Below the pieces are notes generated by a model. It was not told the DNA's origin. It saw only the letters and a list, made by a program, of their open reading frames with translations, and ran no database searches. From NCBI GenBank assembly GCA_004347695.1, contig SLTK01000003.1, positions 59,898 to 123,897 on the forward strand: a DNA stretch of 64,000 nucleotides, written 5' to 3'. The stretch comes from Chloroflexota bacterium. Its GTDB lineage: Bacteria > Chloroflexota > Anaerolineae > Anaerolineales > Anaerolineaceae. Position 1 is the first letter of the stretch. Every line of letters starts with the position of its first letter. The translations under genes were made by a program, and so were the position numbers. Positions 27,401-36,927 of this stretch are shown in pieces.

Positions 27401-30169
27401 ATGAACACGCGTGTAATAAGGTGGCTCTATCGATTATCGAATCTGGGCTTGATTTTCGTGCTGGTGACCGGGCTGGCGCTTGGCAGCGCCCGGCCGGTGG
27501 AAGCCGCCAGTCCCATTTATGTGGACGATAGCTGGGTGGGTAAAACCCCTGGCGCAGACCCGGATGGGGATGGCCCGGCCATCAATTTCAGCACCGATTC
27601 GTTTGCCACCATTCAGGAAGGGGTAACTGCGGTTGATGCCGGCGGCACGGTGCAAGTTTACGCCGGCACATACACCGAGCAAATTTCCATTAATAAAAAC
27701 CTGACGCTTACAGGCGAGGACAGGCTGACCACCATTATTGAAGCGCCAGCGGTGATGAGCGAGGCATGCAATACATCCGACCTGCTTCCCAATCGGCCCA
27801 TTCTGTGCGTGACCGGTGGCGCCATTGCTACTATTCAGGGTTTCACGTTTGATGGTTTGTCGCTTGGTAGCACAAATTTGCGGCTGACGGGTGTCGCTTT
27901 CCGCAATGCAGGTGGTGTGTTTCAAGATAACATCATTCGAAATATTAGATTTAGCGGCTTAAGCTCTGCTCAAGAAGGCGTCGGGTTCTATCTTTTCAAT
28001 TCAGACTTATCTCCCACTCGTGATATTCAGATACTGAATAACACAATTCAGAATTTTAATAAAAATGGTATAACGCTAACTTCCCATGAATATTGGAGTC
28101 CAGCTACGTTCCTCATTCAAGGTAATACAATTTCTGGTATAACCCCCAACTCTACAATTGCCCAAAACGGCATTCAAATTGAGTTGGTAAATGGCAGTGG
28201 TACTGTCTCCGGAAACACCATATCGAACATTGCCTTAAACAATACAGGTAAGCCAGATCCCTTAGTCGCTAGCAGTATCTATGTGATCACTACACCCGTA
28301 ACCACCAGTGGGAATACCATTTCCGGCGCGCAAACCGGAGTTTACTATTTCGATGGTGTTGGTCTGATCAGTGAAAACACCATTTCGGTGGTTAAGCCAG
28401 GCGTAAACGCTTACGGGATTGTGGCAACTGACCCGCCCTGGGCGGTTCCTTCGCCGTATGACAGCGCCTATAACCCTGGAGAAATATCCCAGAATGGACT
28501 TGCCGTCGCGGGACCTCCCCCACCGATTAGCGTGGAAGTCGCCGGTAATACCATCTCCTTCGGCGGGGCGGATAACACCAATACGGCAGGGATTACATCC
28601 GAAGCCGGGGTTGGCGCGAATCAGCTGGACCTTAATGTCCACGATAACACGGTCAGCGGTTTTGAGGACGGTGTTGAGTTCCATCAATGTGAGCCCACCC
28701 TCGAAGCCTGCTCTTACGGGTACTTTTCCTCGATCCGCGCAGTGAGCAATAACCTCTTTAGCAATGTTAATGGGCTCACCTTCTTCGGAGCCATCGATGA
28801 TCTGATTACTCCCATCGAGGTTCATCACAATCGGCTATTGGGTAATACCACCGGCCTGAGTAATGAAACTTATGGGGGCGATATGACCACCCCTATTCTT
28901 ATTGTTGCCGAGAACAACTGGTGGGGTTGCAATGCCGGCCCTGGCGATGTTGACTGCGATTCTTTCTTTGCAAATGATCTGCTCAAAGTGGATGCGGACC
29001 CCTGGCTGGTGATGACCGCCGCTGCGATTCCGGGGCCCATCAACCTGAGCGCTACTGCACCCTTCACGGTCGATCTGAATCACAACTCCGACCTGGCATT
29101 GTTGACCCCCGGCGACGCCGTTCCGGCTACCGTACCGGTAACATTTTTCGTGACGACTCTTGGCTCGGTTTTACCCGCTGTCGGCTTCTACACCAGCGGC
29201 GAGGTAACTACCACCTTTACCGCCCCAACCTCCGCTGGTACTTATGAGATCTGCGGGACAACCGATAATCAATCTGTGTGCTCCAGTGTCACCGTTGAGG
29301 ATTTCAATGACGCCCCGGTTATAACCGGGCAATCTCCTCTCTCCACTCCGGAAGAAACTCCGCTAACCATCACTCTGGCTGATTTAAATGTAACCGATCC
29401 AGATAACACCTATCCAACCGATTTCATTCTGACCGTACAGCCAGGCACGAATTATTCCCTGTTGGGGAATCAAATTACCCCGGAGGCAGATTTCAATGGT
29501 GATTTGACGGTACCGGTAATCGTAAATGATGGCCAGGCGGATAGCAATACCTTTAATCTGAGTGTAACCGTGACCCCGTTGAATGATGCCCCGGTGATCA
29601 TCGGACAAGCGACGCTGACAACTCCCGAGGAAACAGCATTGGAGATCACCCTGGCTGATTTAACGGTAGGGGATATCGATAACACTTACCCAACCGATTT
29701 CAACCTGACCGTGCAGGCCGGCACAAATTACTCGCTGGTGGGCAATACGATTACCCCGGCGGTAGATTTCGTTGGTGATCTGACCGTCAACGTGACCGTC
29801 AGTGACGGTGAGGTCGATAGCGCAGTATACGGGTTATTGGTGACCGTGACCGCAGCCAACGACGCGCCGATAGCCGGTAACCAATCGGTTAGCACCCCAT
29901 ACGAGACCGATTTGGACATCACTCTCACCATGTCGGATGTTGACGGCGGAAGTCCGGTAACGTGGACTGTTATTGACGCGCCGCTCCACGGTAGTTTGAG
30001 CGGTACTGCCCCCAACCTGACCTACACGCCAGAAGCCGGATACAGCGGCGGCGACAGCTTCACCTTCAAGGTAAACGACGGTGGCGCCGATTCCAATATC
30101 GCCACAGTGACGATTACCGTCGAGCCACAAGTTATGTATTCCATCTTATTGCCCGTCATTTTTAAATAG
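27401..30169 (+). CDS. Large secreted protein: right-handed beta-helix domain plus three Ig/cadherin-like repeats, C-terminal YSILLPVIFK
   Basis: Signal peptide ending in VEAAS; DGPAINFSTDSFATIQEGVTAVDAGGTVQVYAGTYTEQISINKNLTLTGE; repeated NDAPVI...TPEET...DGQADSN units. Confidence 0.9.
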   Translation: MNTRVIRWLYRLSNLGLIFVLVTGLALGSARPVEAASPIYVDDSWVGKTPGADPDGDGPAINFSTDSFATIQEGVTAVDAGGTVQVYAGTYTEQISINKNLTLTGEDRLTTIIEAPAVMSEACNTSDLLPNRPILCVTGGAIATIQGFTFDGLSLGSTNLRLTGVAFRNAGGVFQDNIIRNIRFSGLSSAQEGVGFYLFNSDLSPTRDIQILNNTIQNFNKNGITLTSHEYWSPATFLIQGNTISGITPNSTIAQNGIQIELVNGSGTVSGNTISNIALNNTGKPDPLVASSIYVITTPVTTSGNTISGAQTGVYYFDGVGLISENTISVVKPGVNAYGIVATDPPWAVPSPYDSAYNPGEISQNGLAVAGPPPPISVEVAGNTISFGGADNTNTAGITSEAGVGANQLDLNVHDNTVSGFEDGVEFHQCEPTLEACSYGYFSSIRAVSNNLFSNVNGLTFFGAIDDLITPIEVHHNRLLGNTTGLSNETYGGDMTTPILIVAENNWWGCNAGPGDVDCDSFFANDLLKVDADPWLVMTAAAIPGPINLSATAPFTVDLNHNSDLALLTPGDAVPATVPVTFFVTTLGSVLPAVGFYTSGEVTTTFTAPTSAGTYEICGTTDNQSVCSSVTVEDFNDAPVITGQSPLSTPEETPLTITLADLNVTDPDNTYPTDFILTVQPGTNYSLLGNQITPEADFNGDLTVPVIVNDGQADSNTFNLSVTVTPLNDAPVIIGQATLTTPEETALEITLADLTVGDIDNTYPTDFNLTVQAGTNYSLVGNTITPAVDFVGDLTVNVTVSDGEVDSAVYGLLVTVTAANDAPIAGNQSVSTPYETDLDITLTMSDVDGGSPVTWTVIDAPLHGSLSGTAPNLTYTPEAGYSGGDSFTFKVNDGGADSNIATVTITVEPQVMYSILLPVIFK

Positions 30170-30192
30170 GCGTATTTTGTTCGTAAAACAAA

Positions 30193-30219
30193 CGGGGCTG
30201 CCAGGGTAAGGCAGCCCCG
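30193..30219 (+). terminator. GC-rich hairpin, possible terminator
   Basis: CGGGGCTGCC-agggtaa-GGCAGCCCCG; weak T tract. Confidence 0.5.
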
Positions 30220-30296
30220 CGGATATTATTGCCCTGGCGCAACCTTTATTAACTCCGTTTGTCGTAGAATGGGTTTAACCTTTTGCGGAGGTTAAA

Positions 30297-30716
30297 ATGC
30301 CTCTTCTAACCCGCTTATGGATCAAGACTGCCCTGGTTTATTTTGTCCTTGGGCTGCTGATTGGTATTCTACTGGCCGGGCAGAGCGCCGGTTTCATCCG
30401 CCTGCCCATACAGGGTTTATTTCCATCCTATATTCATTTCCTGGCAGTTGGCTGGATTTCTCAACTGATCATCGGCGTGGTTTTCTGGATGTTCCCCAAA
30501 TATACTCAACAAAAACCGCGCCGCAGTGATGCGCTGGGCTGGCTGACCTATATCGCGCTCAACCTTGGGCTGGCGCTGCGATTGGTTGGCGAGCCGCTGC
30601 ATTCCACCACCAGCGCAGCCTGGACTGGCTGGCTGATGGTGGGTTCTGCCCTGTCGCTGCTGGCAGCCGGGGTGGCCTTCGTTGTCAATACCTGGGGCCG
30701 GGTCAAGGAAAAGTAA
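30297..30716 (+). CDS. Four-TM membrane protein (COX1/CcoN-like fragment family)
   Basis: YIHFLAVGWISQLIIGVVFWMFPKYTQQ, H..xxGW..q.i.G...w..P pattern. Confidence 0.65.
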   Translation: MPLLTRLWIKTALVYFVLGLLIGILLAGQSAGFIRLPIQGLFPSYIHFLAVGWISQLIIGVVFWMFPKYTQQKPRRSDALGWLTYIALNLGLALRLVGEPLHSTTSAAWTGWLMVGSALSLLAAGVAFVVNTWGRVKEK

Positions 30717-30717
30717 G

Positions 30718-31119
30718 ATGCCGCGGTTAAGCGTCTGGTTCATCCGCGCCTCGCTGATATATTTGCTGGCCGGGTTCATGCTGGGGGCATTGCTGCTGGC
30801 CAACAACGGGATCGAGTTCATGCCATCCGCCTGGGCGCTGCTGCCGGCTCACGTTGAGTTTTTGCTGGCCGGGTGGGTTGTGCAACTGGCACTAGGCACG
30901 GCGTACTGGATTCTGCCGCGCCATACGCACGGACAGGCGCGCGGTTCGGCGGAGATGGGGTGGCTCTCCTTCGGCTTTTTTAACCTCGGCGTGCTGCTGG
31001 CAGCCAGCAGCGGGTTACTGCCCGGCGCCTTTCAGTTTAGCGGCAGAGTATTGGAGGTACTGGCGGCTGGTTTATTACTGGTGCTTATTTGGCCACGCGT
31101 TAAGGCCTACGGCGCATAA
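30718..31119 (+). CDS. Paralogous four-TM membrane protein
   Basis: HVEFLLAGWVVQLALGTAYWILPRHTHGQARGSAEMGW aligns with the preceding gene product. Confidence 0.65.
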   Translation: MPRLSVWFIRASLIYLLAGFMLGALLLANNGIEFMPSAWALLPAHVEFLLAGWVVQLALGTAYWILPRHTHGQARGSAEMGWLSFGFFNLGVLLAASSGLLPGAFQFSGRVLEVLAAGLLLVLIWPRVKAYGA

Positions 31120-31290
31120 TCCGCACCTGACGATCCACTTCGTGCAACTTTTGGTGTCAGGGGCTGTCCAAACAGGTATCATTCGTCATTTTTCACCCCA
31201 TATATGGGGGACAGGGTGGAACCCGTCCGCGAAGGTTCTGCACGGAACGGGCAAGCTGCGTTCCCTGCAATGATTTTTCAGGCGCAAAAA

Positions 31291-31770
31291 TTTGTAGGAT
31301 AAGCTTTAGATTGTCCAGAACTTTCCAACTGCTGGCTCAAATGAGGCCTCCGACAATCCCAATTAGAAGAAGTTTGTAGGGTAAGCTTTAGCTTGTCCAG
31401 AACTTTCCAATTGCTGGCTCAAATGAGGCCTTCGACAATCCCAATTAGAAGAAGTTTGTAGGATAAGCTTTAGCTTGTCCAGAACTCTCCAACTGCCGGC
31501 TCAAATGGGGCCTCCGACAATCCCAATTAGAAGAAATTTGTAGGATAAGCTTTAGCTTGTCCAGAACTTTCCAATTGCCGGCTCAAATGAGGCCTTCGAC
31601 AATCCCTATTAGAAGAAATTTGTAGGATAAGCTTTAGCTTGTCCAGAGCTCTCCAACTGCTGGCTCAAATGAGGCCTTCGGCCTGCGCAAGCTAAAAGCT
31701 TACGCTACCATAAGCGCCCTTCGACAATCCCAATTAGAAGAAGTTTGTAGGATAAGCTTTAGCTTGTCCA
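31291..31770. repeat. 82-bp tandem repeat array, 5 units plus a partial
   Basis: TTTGTAGGATAAGCTTTAGCTTGTCC starts at 31291, 31373, 31455, 31537, 31619 (exact 82-bp spacing) and 31743 (after a 42-bp insertion). Confidence 0.97.
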
Positions 31771-31798
31771 TCGGCTGTGTCCTTTATAGCTATTATGC

Positions 31799-34700
31799 TC
31801 AGCGATTCACCAGCGGCAGGTATACCGGATACACCACACCCACGGTTGCCTGGATGGGTTCGCTCAGGGCGGATTCAAAGCCATCTTCAGCAAAAGCTGT
31901 CACCCGATACTGATACGTCTGGCCTATGACCCCTGATAGATCGACAAACCCGGGGATAAAAGTGCTGCCGACCGGTGCATAATCTCGCCCGTCGCTTGAC
32001 CGGTATACGCGGTAACCCTTTACAGAGCTGTGCTCAACCGGCAGCCATTCCAGAAAAACGGACGAATCGCCGGGTTCAGCCGCGCCTGCCAGTTTCTGCG
32101 GCGTTGGAAGCCCGCCAATTTCCACCGAATAAGAATTATTTTGGGAATTACTTTCTGCTATGGTTTGCGCCGGATTCACCTGGACATAAAGCGTATGAGG
32201 CAGGTGGGGAAACGTGGGTGGGGTTAGCGTTCCAGCGGCAGGGTCGGCGGAGAATTCGATACCCGTTAACGTACCTGCATCGATAAAGGGAATGACAACT
32301 TCGCCAGCGGGTGTTCCCAGGCCAACCGGGGCATCCCAGGCCAGCTTCACCACCAGGTTGCCCATCTCGCGGCCGCTGGTGAAGGATGGACCGTTGTTAA
32401 GCACCGTAACCAAGATGATCAGCGGCTCACCCTCTGGCTGTGGATAAACCGTGCTTGGAATTACATCGGTGATGGAAAAATCGGGCGTGGAACTGGTGAC
32501 CGCAAAGACAAGTGGATCCTCAGCCACAGCCAACCCATCGACCGAATAGCCCATCGCTTCCAGGGCGCTTAGCGCCTGCTGCGACAAGGCGGGACCGCTG
32601 CCCTGCGAACCAACCGCGTACGTCTGATTAAACAGCGGGTCGTACACAGCGGTTGTTTGCCAGACCGTGTTTCCGCTGCTGGTCTGGTACGAAGGGGTAA
32701 TGGTCGCCAGGTTCGCACCACTGACGGTGACCAATGCCTGGGCTATTTCGCCGGTGCCAATGACCGTGCCCAACGGATCACCCGGTAGAACCGTTGGGCC
32801 ACCGGAATAACCCTCGCCAAACCCCAACGCGCGGTAGGTGATCTGGGCTTGCCCGTTGGAATTCAGCGTCAGCGCCGGGCTTTCAGCATGCACCGGGCGG
32901 TTGTTCGAGTCAACCAGAGCGCTGTAAGCCCAGGTACAGCCGCCCCCGCCGCAGGTTTGTTTGGCGGCATGCAACTGGCGCTGGTTACCCATGAATGCTG
33001 TTGGGTCGGTGGCGACAGTAAAGGCCAGGATCATCTCACCCGCAGCATTGACCGCCAGCGAAGGTTCAACCGCGCTGGCAGGCAGACCGGTCAAGGCAGT
33101 CACCGGACTCTCACTTGCCAGCTGCCGGTGGTAGATCAGCCGGTCAGTCACTGTGCTCAGACTGCGGTCCGCGTCGCGCATCCAGACCACCTGGGCAGCG
33201 CCTGTCGGTGAGTAGGCAACGGCAGCCTCGGCGTCCGTGCCGGTGCTGGCTGGGTCAACTGCGGCAGCGGAACCCCAGACTCCGCCGTTGAATGCGGCGT
33301 AAAACAGCCGGAAGTTACGTTCGCTGTAGGTTGTACCCATATCCCGTACCCACACCGCGGTCACTCCCCCGCCAGCCGGGCAATTTGCCTGGGTGCTCGG
33401 GCAGCCGGCCAGGACAACTTTTCCCTCGCCGTTACTGGCCGCGGGTAGGGTCAGGTTCTGCGGTGCGCCCCAACTGTTGCCGTTCCAAAGGGCATATTTC
33501 AAATGCTGCGCCTGGAGCGCTTGCTCCAGCGTGGCGTTCTGGGATGATCCAAGGCTGCTTTCTGTCCAGACGGCCACCGCCTTGTTGGGCGCATAGAAGG
33601 CCACCTGCGGGTCAATGCCGCCCATGGTGGAACTCACTGCATAATCGCCCACGGTTTGCCCGCCGGACATCAACCGGGACTGAATATTGTTGTTCGCGTC
33701 TGACCAGACCAGCAAGGTGTGACCAAACCCGTCGACGGCAATGGATGGCGAGGAGGTTGGGGGTTGAGCTGTGGTGGCTGTGACATTATTCTCAGTCAGA
33801 GAAGCGCTGGCTGTGGATGGAACCGTGCACGGGCTGGGATTTGAACCGTTAAATAGCTCCTCGCTGTCTGAATAGGAAAGGCATAACGGACATATCCCGG
33901 TTTTCGCCGTCCATGAGAGGGTTAGCTTATACAAAAAGCACCTTTTAGAGTCCGATAAAGTTCCATCTACAAAGGATGCCGGCATTCCAAGCCCAATATT
34001 GGGTAATGCATGGGCGCTCGCGCTGATAAGGCCAAAAAGGACGCTGGCGTCCAAAAACGCGTCCACGCCGATGGTGGCCTTGGGAAAGACCAGCATGTTG
34101 GTCGACGTTCCACCGCCCGGTAGAAATTTAATTAAACCGCTGGTGGTCAAAGTGGCGTCGATCCACATATCGGCCCCGAGGGTGGCCCCGGCGATCGGAT
34201 AGATGCCGATTACGTGGCGGTAAAGCGGGATTTTTCCAGTGTCGAGCACGGTTACGGTTTCTTCAGGAATATTGATTTCATTGCCCCCGGCGACACTGCT
34301 GTTGTAAGCTTTGGTGGGCACATCTTCATCAACCACCGTCGAATCCGACCGGCCAGCGTAGGTTATCCCGCTGGTATGGTCTGGGTACAAAGACTGCTCT
34401 ACATCATCCTGGAAGCTTACATTGTTTGCCAGCGGGCCAATTTTTGGTACGTCGGTGTCTAAATTTGAAGTTGAATTGGGCGCGCCGGCTGGAAATTGAT
34501 AGCCATGCATAACAATCGAGGTGCCAAATAGATTTATTTCACGTGCTTTGTATTTGGCATCGAGAATCCAGGTTGGAGGTGAGATGTAATTCAGTTGAAT
34601 ATAATGTTTGGTTATATTAGGTACAGTCGCATTATCGCGGATTTCAATTAACCCCGTATGGTTGCCGGGTGACAACCGGTGGGCCTGCGGGATTGTGGCC

Positions 34701-36559
34701 CGGTATTTGATAATCTCACAGCCTTGTTGTCCGCCTGATTTCTTATAATAAAAATAAAATGGATAAGTTTGGCCTTCCAGGGTAAATGTTATGTTATCTT
34801 CATCCAGGGGACCAAAAAGGGCAGGATCGTATTCGAACTCGATGTCGATATTTCCGCTGCCGGTGAACCAGGCATCCGGGAATTGCGAGAGCGGGAAACT
34901 GTACAGATTGCCGAAGGCTGTCATCGGGATGTTAAGTCCGAGGTAATTCTTAAAACCTCCCAAAACAACCGCTGCATCATGGATCGTGTATGGATCTTTG
35001 ACCTTTGGCACGATGGGTACGGTTATCTTTGTGCCCGCCGGCAGCGATTTTAGGCTCACGACCAGCGGGTCGGTATCCAATTTGGTATTTTTCGCTGCAT
35101 CATAAAACCAATGGGTCGTACCGCTAAAATGGATTGCCAGGGTATAGGGTTCAGGAAGACCTTTATTGCCGAAGCCCTGGAAGGTGGCGTTGACATATAG
35201 GGGGAAATCAATGTCCAGCGGGTATTCCATGTAGCCAGATTGGTTTCCATTCTTAATATATGTCTTTGAGCCCAACAGTGATAACATTTCCGGGTCAATT
35301 TTGACTTCGAAAATGCCGTTTTCATCAGTGCGACCATAAGTATTCGTCAATTCACATGAAAACGGATCCGACTGGCTGGGGGTATAAAGGTTGAGGTAAT
35401 TGATTATCTGGTTGGGGTGCATTTCCAGGTTGTTGAGCTGGTTTTGCATCACTTTCTCACCGCTTGTTTCACCGCTGATTGTTTTAAGACTTGCATAAAA
35501 AGCCCGCACATCCACAATTGCACCCTGGATCGGGCTCCCGTTTTCGTCGACCACTTTAACCTTAAATACCGGGTAAGGTGGATTCAGCCAGGGGGCAAAC
35601 CCGGCCGTGGAGTTCCCCCCGTTGTTTTTATCGATGAAAACCACACCAACACTTCCGCCGGTTTCAAAGCCTGGGAGAAGCGGGTCACCGCCCATGAGTG
35701 AGGGCGCATGACCGGTAATGGTGAATGAGCCGTTCGATAGCAGTTGCGGCGTACCATCGGTAATGGGAACGATCTGCCCGCTGGCGGACTTCCACAGAAG
35801 CTTCAATTCGTATAAATTGAGCGGCCCCTGTGGCGGCGGAGAAATAGTACCTTGAAACGTAAATGGATACCCGGGAGCAACGGGGCTGGGGGGAACCTCT
35901 GTTATTAGAATGCTGTATGGTGGAGAACTAAAAATTGGCCAATCCTGAGATTCAGCCACAAAATAGGTAATCGCGCTGCCAATGGTTTGATTACCGATCG
36001 TGTTAAAGGCTATAACCGGAACGTCTTGCGGGAAACTGTCCGGCCGGTCAGCCGGAACCAGGAAATCACCTTCAAAGATGCCTGCTGAAACGTCAACCGG
36101 TCCGTAGATGGGGATGCCGGCATAGTCCAATCGTAGCTGACCCGCTGTGAGGTTGCTGACGGTAAAATGGACGATGGTCCCCGGGGTACCGCTGTTGGGC
36201 AGCAGGTCGAGCGTCATCGCCGGCAGCACGGCGATATCTGTTAAAACATCGTATGGAACCGCCATGACCTGGTAGTTATCTGCCGCCACTACCGGCAGCG
36301 GCAGCGCCCCCGAGAATTGCCCTGCGGAGTCAGTTGCCAACATGCCCAGGTACTGGCTCGGCAGCGTTTGCAGGTACAACTCAACGGAAGAATCGGGGAG
36401 AAAACCAAAGCCTGAAAATACTACGTCTGCGCCGGGCATGACTGACCCCGGCGACGCATAAAATTCCCCGACCGGTTCTGCAACTGCCGCCCTGATTGAG
36501 AGCATTGGCGCGGCTAGCATAGCTGCGATTAACGATAGAAATAAAGTCCTTTTGATCAT
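31799..36559 (-). CDS. Giant secreted multidomain protein (CARDB-like and fibronectin III-like domains), C-terminal VYLPLVNR
   Basis: Start MIKRTLFLSLIAAMLAAPMLSIRAAVA behind GGAGG; CARDB-like (PDFSITDVIPSTVYPQPEGEPLIILVTVLNNGPSF...), FN3-like (GDSSVFLEWLPVEHSSVKGYRVYRSSDG). Confidence 0.88.
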   Translation of the reverse strand: MIKRTLFLSLIAAMLAAPMLSIRAAVAEPVGEFYASPGSVMPGADVVFSGFGFLPDSSVELYLQTLPSQYLGMLATDSAGQFSGALPLPVVAADNYQVMAVPYDVLTDIAVLPAMTLDLLPNSGTPGTIVHFTVSNLTAGQLRLDYAGIPIYGPVDVSAGIFEGDFLVPADRPDSFPQDVPVIAFNTIGNQTIGSAITYFVAESQDWPIFSSPPYSILITEVPPSPVAPGYPFTFQGTISPPPQGPLNLYELKLLWKSASGQIVPITDGTPQLLSNGSFTITGHAPSLMGGDPLLPGFETGGSVGVVFIDKNNGGNSTAGFAPWLNPPYPVFKVKVVDENGSPIQGAIVDVRAFYASLKTISGETSGEKVMQNQLNNLEMHPNQIINYLNLYTPSQSDPFSCELTNTYGRTDENGIFEVKIDPEMLSLLGSKTYIKNGNQSGYMEYPLDIDFPLYVNATFQGFGNKGLPEPYTLAIHFSGTTHWFYDAAKNTKLDTDPLVVSLKSLPAGTKITVPIVPKVKDPYTIHDAAVVLGGFKNYLGLNIPMTAFGNLYSFPLSQFPDAWFTGSGNIDIEFEYDPALFGPLDEDNITFTLEGQTYPFYFYYKKSGGQQGCEIIKYRATIPQAHRLSPGNHTGLIEIRDNATVPNITKHYIQLNYISPPTWILDAKYKAREINLFGTSIVMHGYQFPAGAPNSTSNLDTDVPKIGPLANNVSFQDDVEQSLYPDHTSGITYAGRSDSTVVDEDVPTKAYNSSVAGGNEINIPEETVTVLDTGKIPLYRHVIGIYPIAGATLGADMWIDATLTTSGLIKFLPGGGTSTNMLVFPKATIGVDAFLDASVLFGLISASAHALPNIGLGMPASFVDGTLSDSKRCFLYKLTLSWTAKTGICPLCLSYSDSEELFNGSNPSPCTVPSTASASLTENNVTATTAQPPTSSPSIAVDGFGHTLLVWSDANNNIQSRLMSGGQTVGDYAVSSTMGGIDPQVAFYAPNKAVAVWTESSLGSSQNATLEQALQAQHLKYALWNGNSWGAPQNLTLPAASNGEGKVVLAGCPSTQANCPAGGGVTAVWVRDMGTTYSERNFRLFYAAFNGGVWGSAAAVDPASTGTDAEAAVAYSPTGAAQVVWMRDADRSLSTVTDRLIYHRQLASESPVTALTGLPASAVEPSLAVNAAGEMILAFTVATDPTAFMGNQRQLHAAKQTCGGGGCTWAYSALVDSNNRPVHAESPALTLNSNGQAQITYRALGFGEGYSGGPTVLPGDPLGTVIGTGEIAQALVTVSGANLATITPSYQTSSGNTVWQTTAVYDPLFNQTYAVGSQGSGPALSQQALSALEAMGYSVDGLAVAEDPLVFAVTSSTPDFSITDVIPSTVYPQPEGEPLIILVTVLNNGPSFTSGREMGNLVVKLAWDAPVGLGTPAGEVVIPFIDAGTLTGIEFSADPAAGTLTPPTFPHLPHTLYVQVNPAQTIAESNSQNNSYSVEIGGLPTPQKLAGAAEPGDSSVFLEWLPVEHSSVKGYRVYRSSDGRDYAPVGSTFIPGFVDLSGVIGQTYQYRVTAFAEDGFESALSEPIQATVGVVYPVYLPLVNR

Positions 36560-36927
36560 TGCCCGCCTCCAAGTCCATTCCATCCTGAGGAATAATTCAC
36601 GCCATTTTCGATATCGCTCGGTGGACAGTGGAAGGCAATGAGGAGCGGAGCAGCTAAATCTGGCGGAGAAATTAAAGTGCGCTGCCGGAATATTCCAGCC
36701 GCGCATGAATTAGTAATTTTCCAACCCCAAAGTAGACAAATATAATAAATTTTCACTGTTATTATAGAAGATATTACTCCGGAATTCAACAACCGGTAGA
36801 GATTTTTACCTGAATTTTGGCTGGAAACGAATTTGGATCCTGCCTCGCTCTTTGCGAAAGGGGAAATAAAAATCTTTTTGCGGCGAATAAGAAAAGACTG
36901 CCCGGCTGCCAATGCTATAATCAGCCC

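Noticed and set aside
31291-31770. CRISPR array
   Set aside because: Units are contiguous 82-bp repeats without unique spacers, and there are no cas1/cas2 genes.
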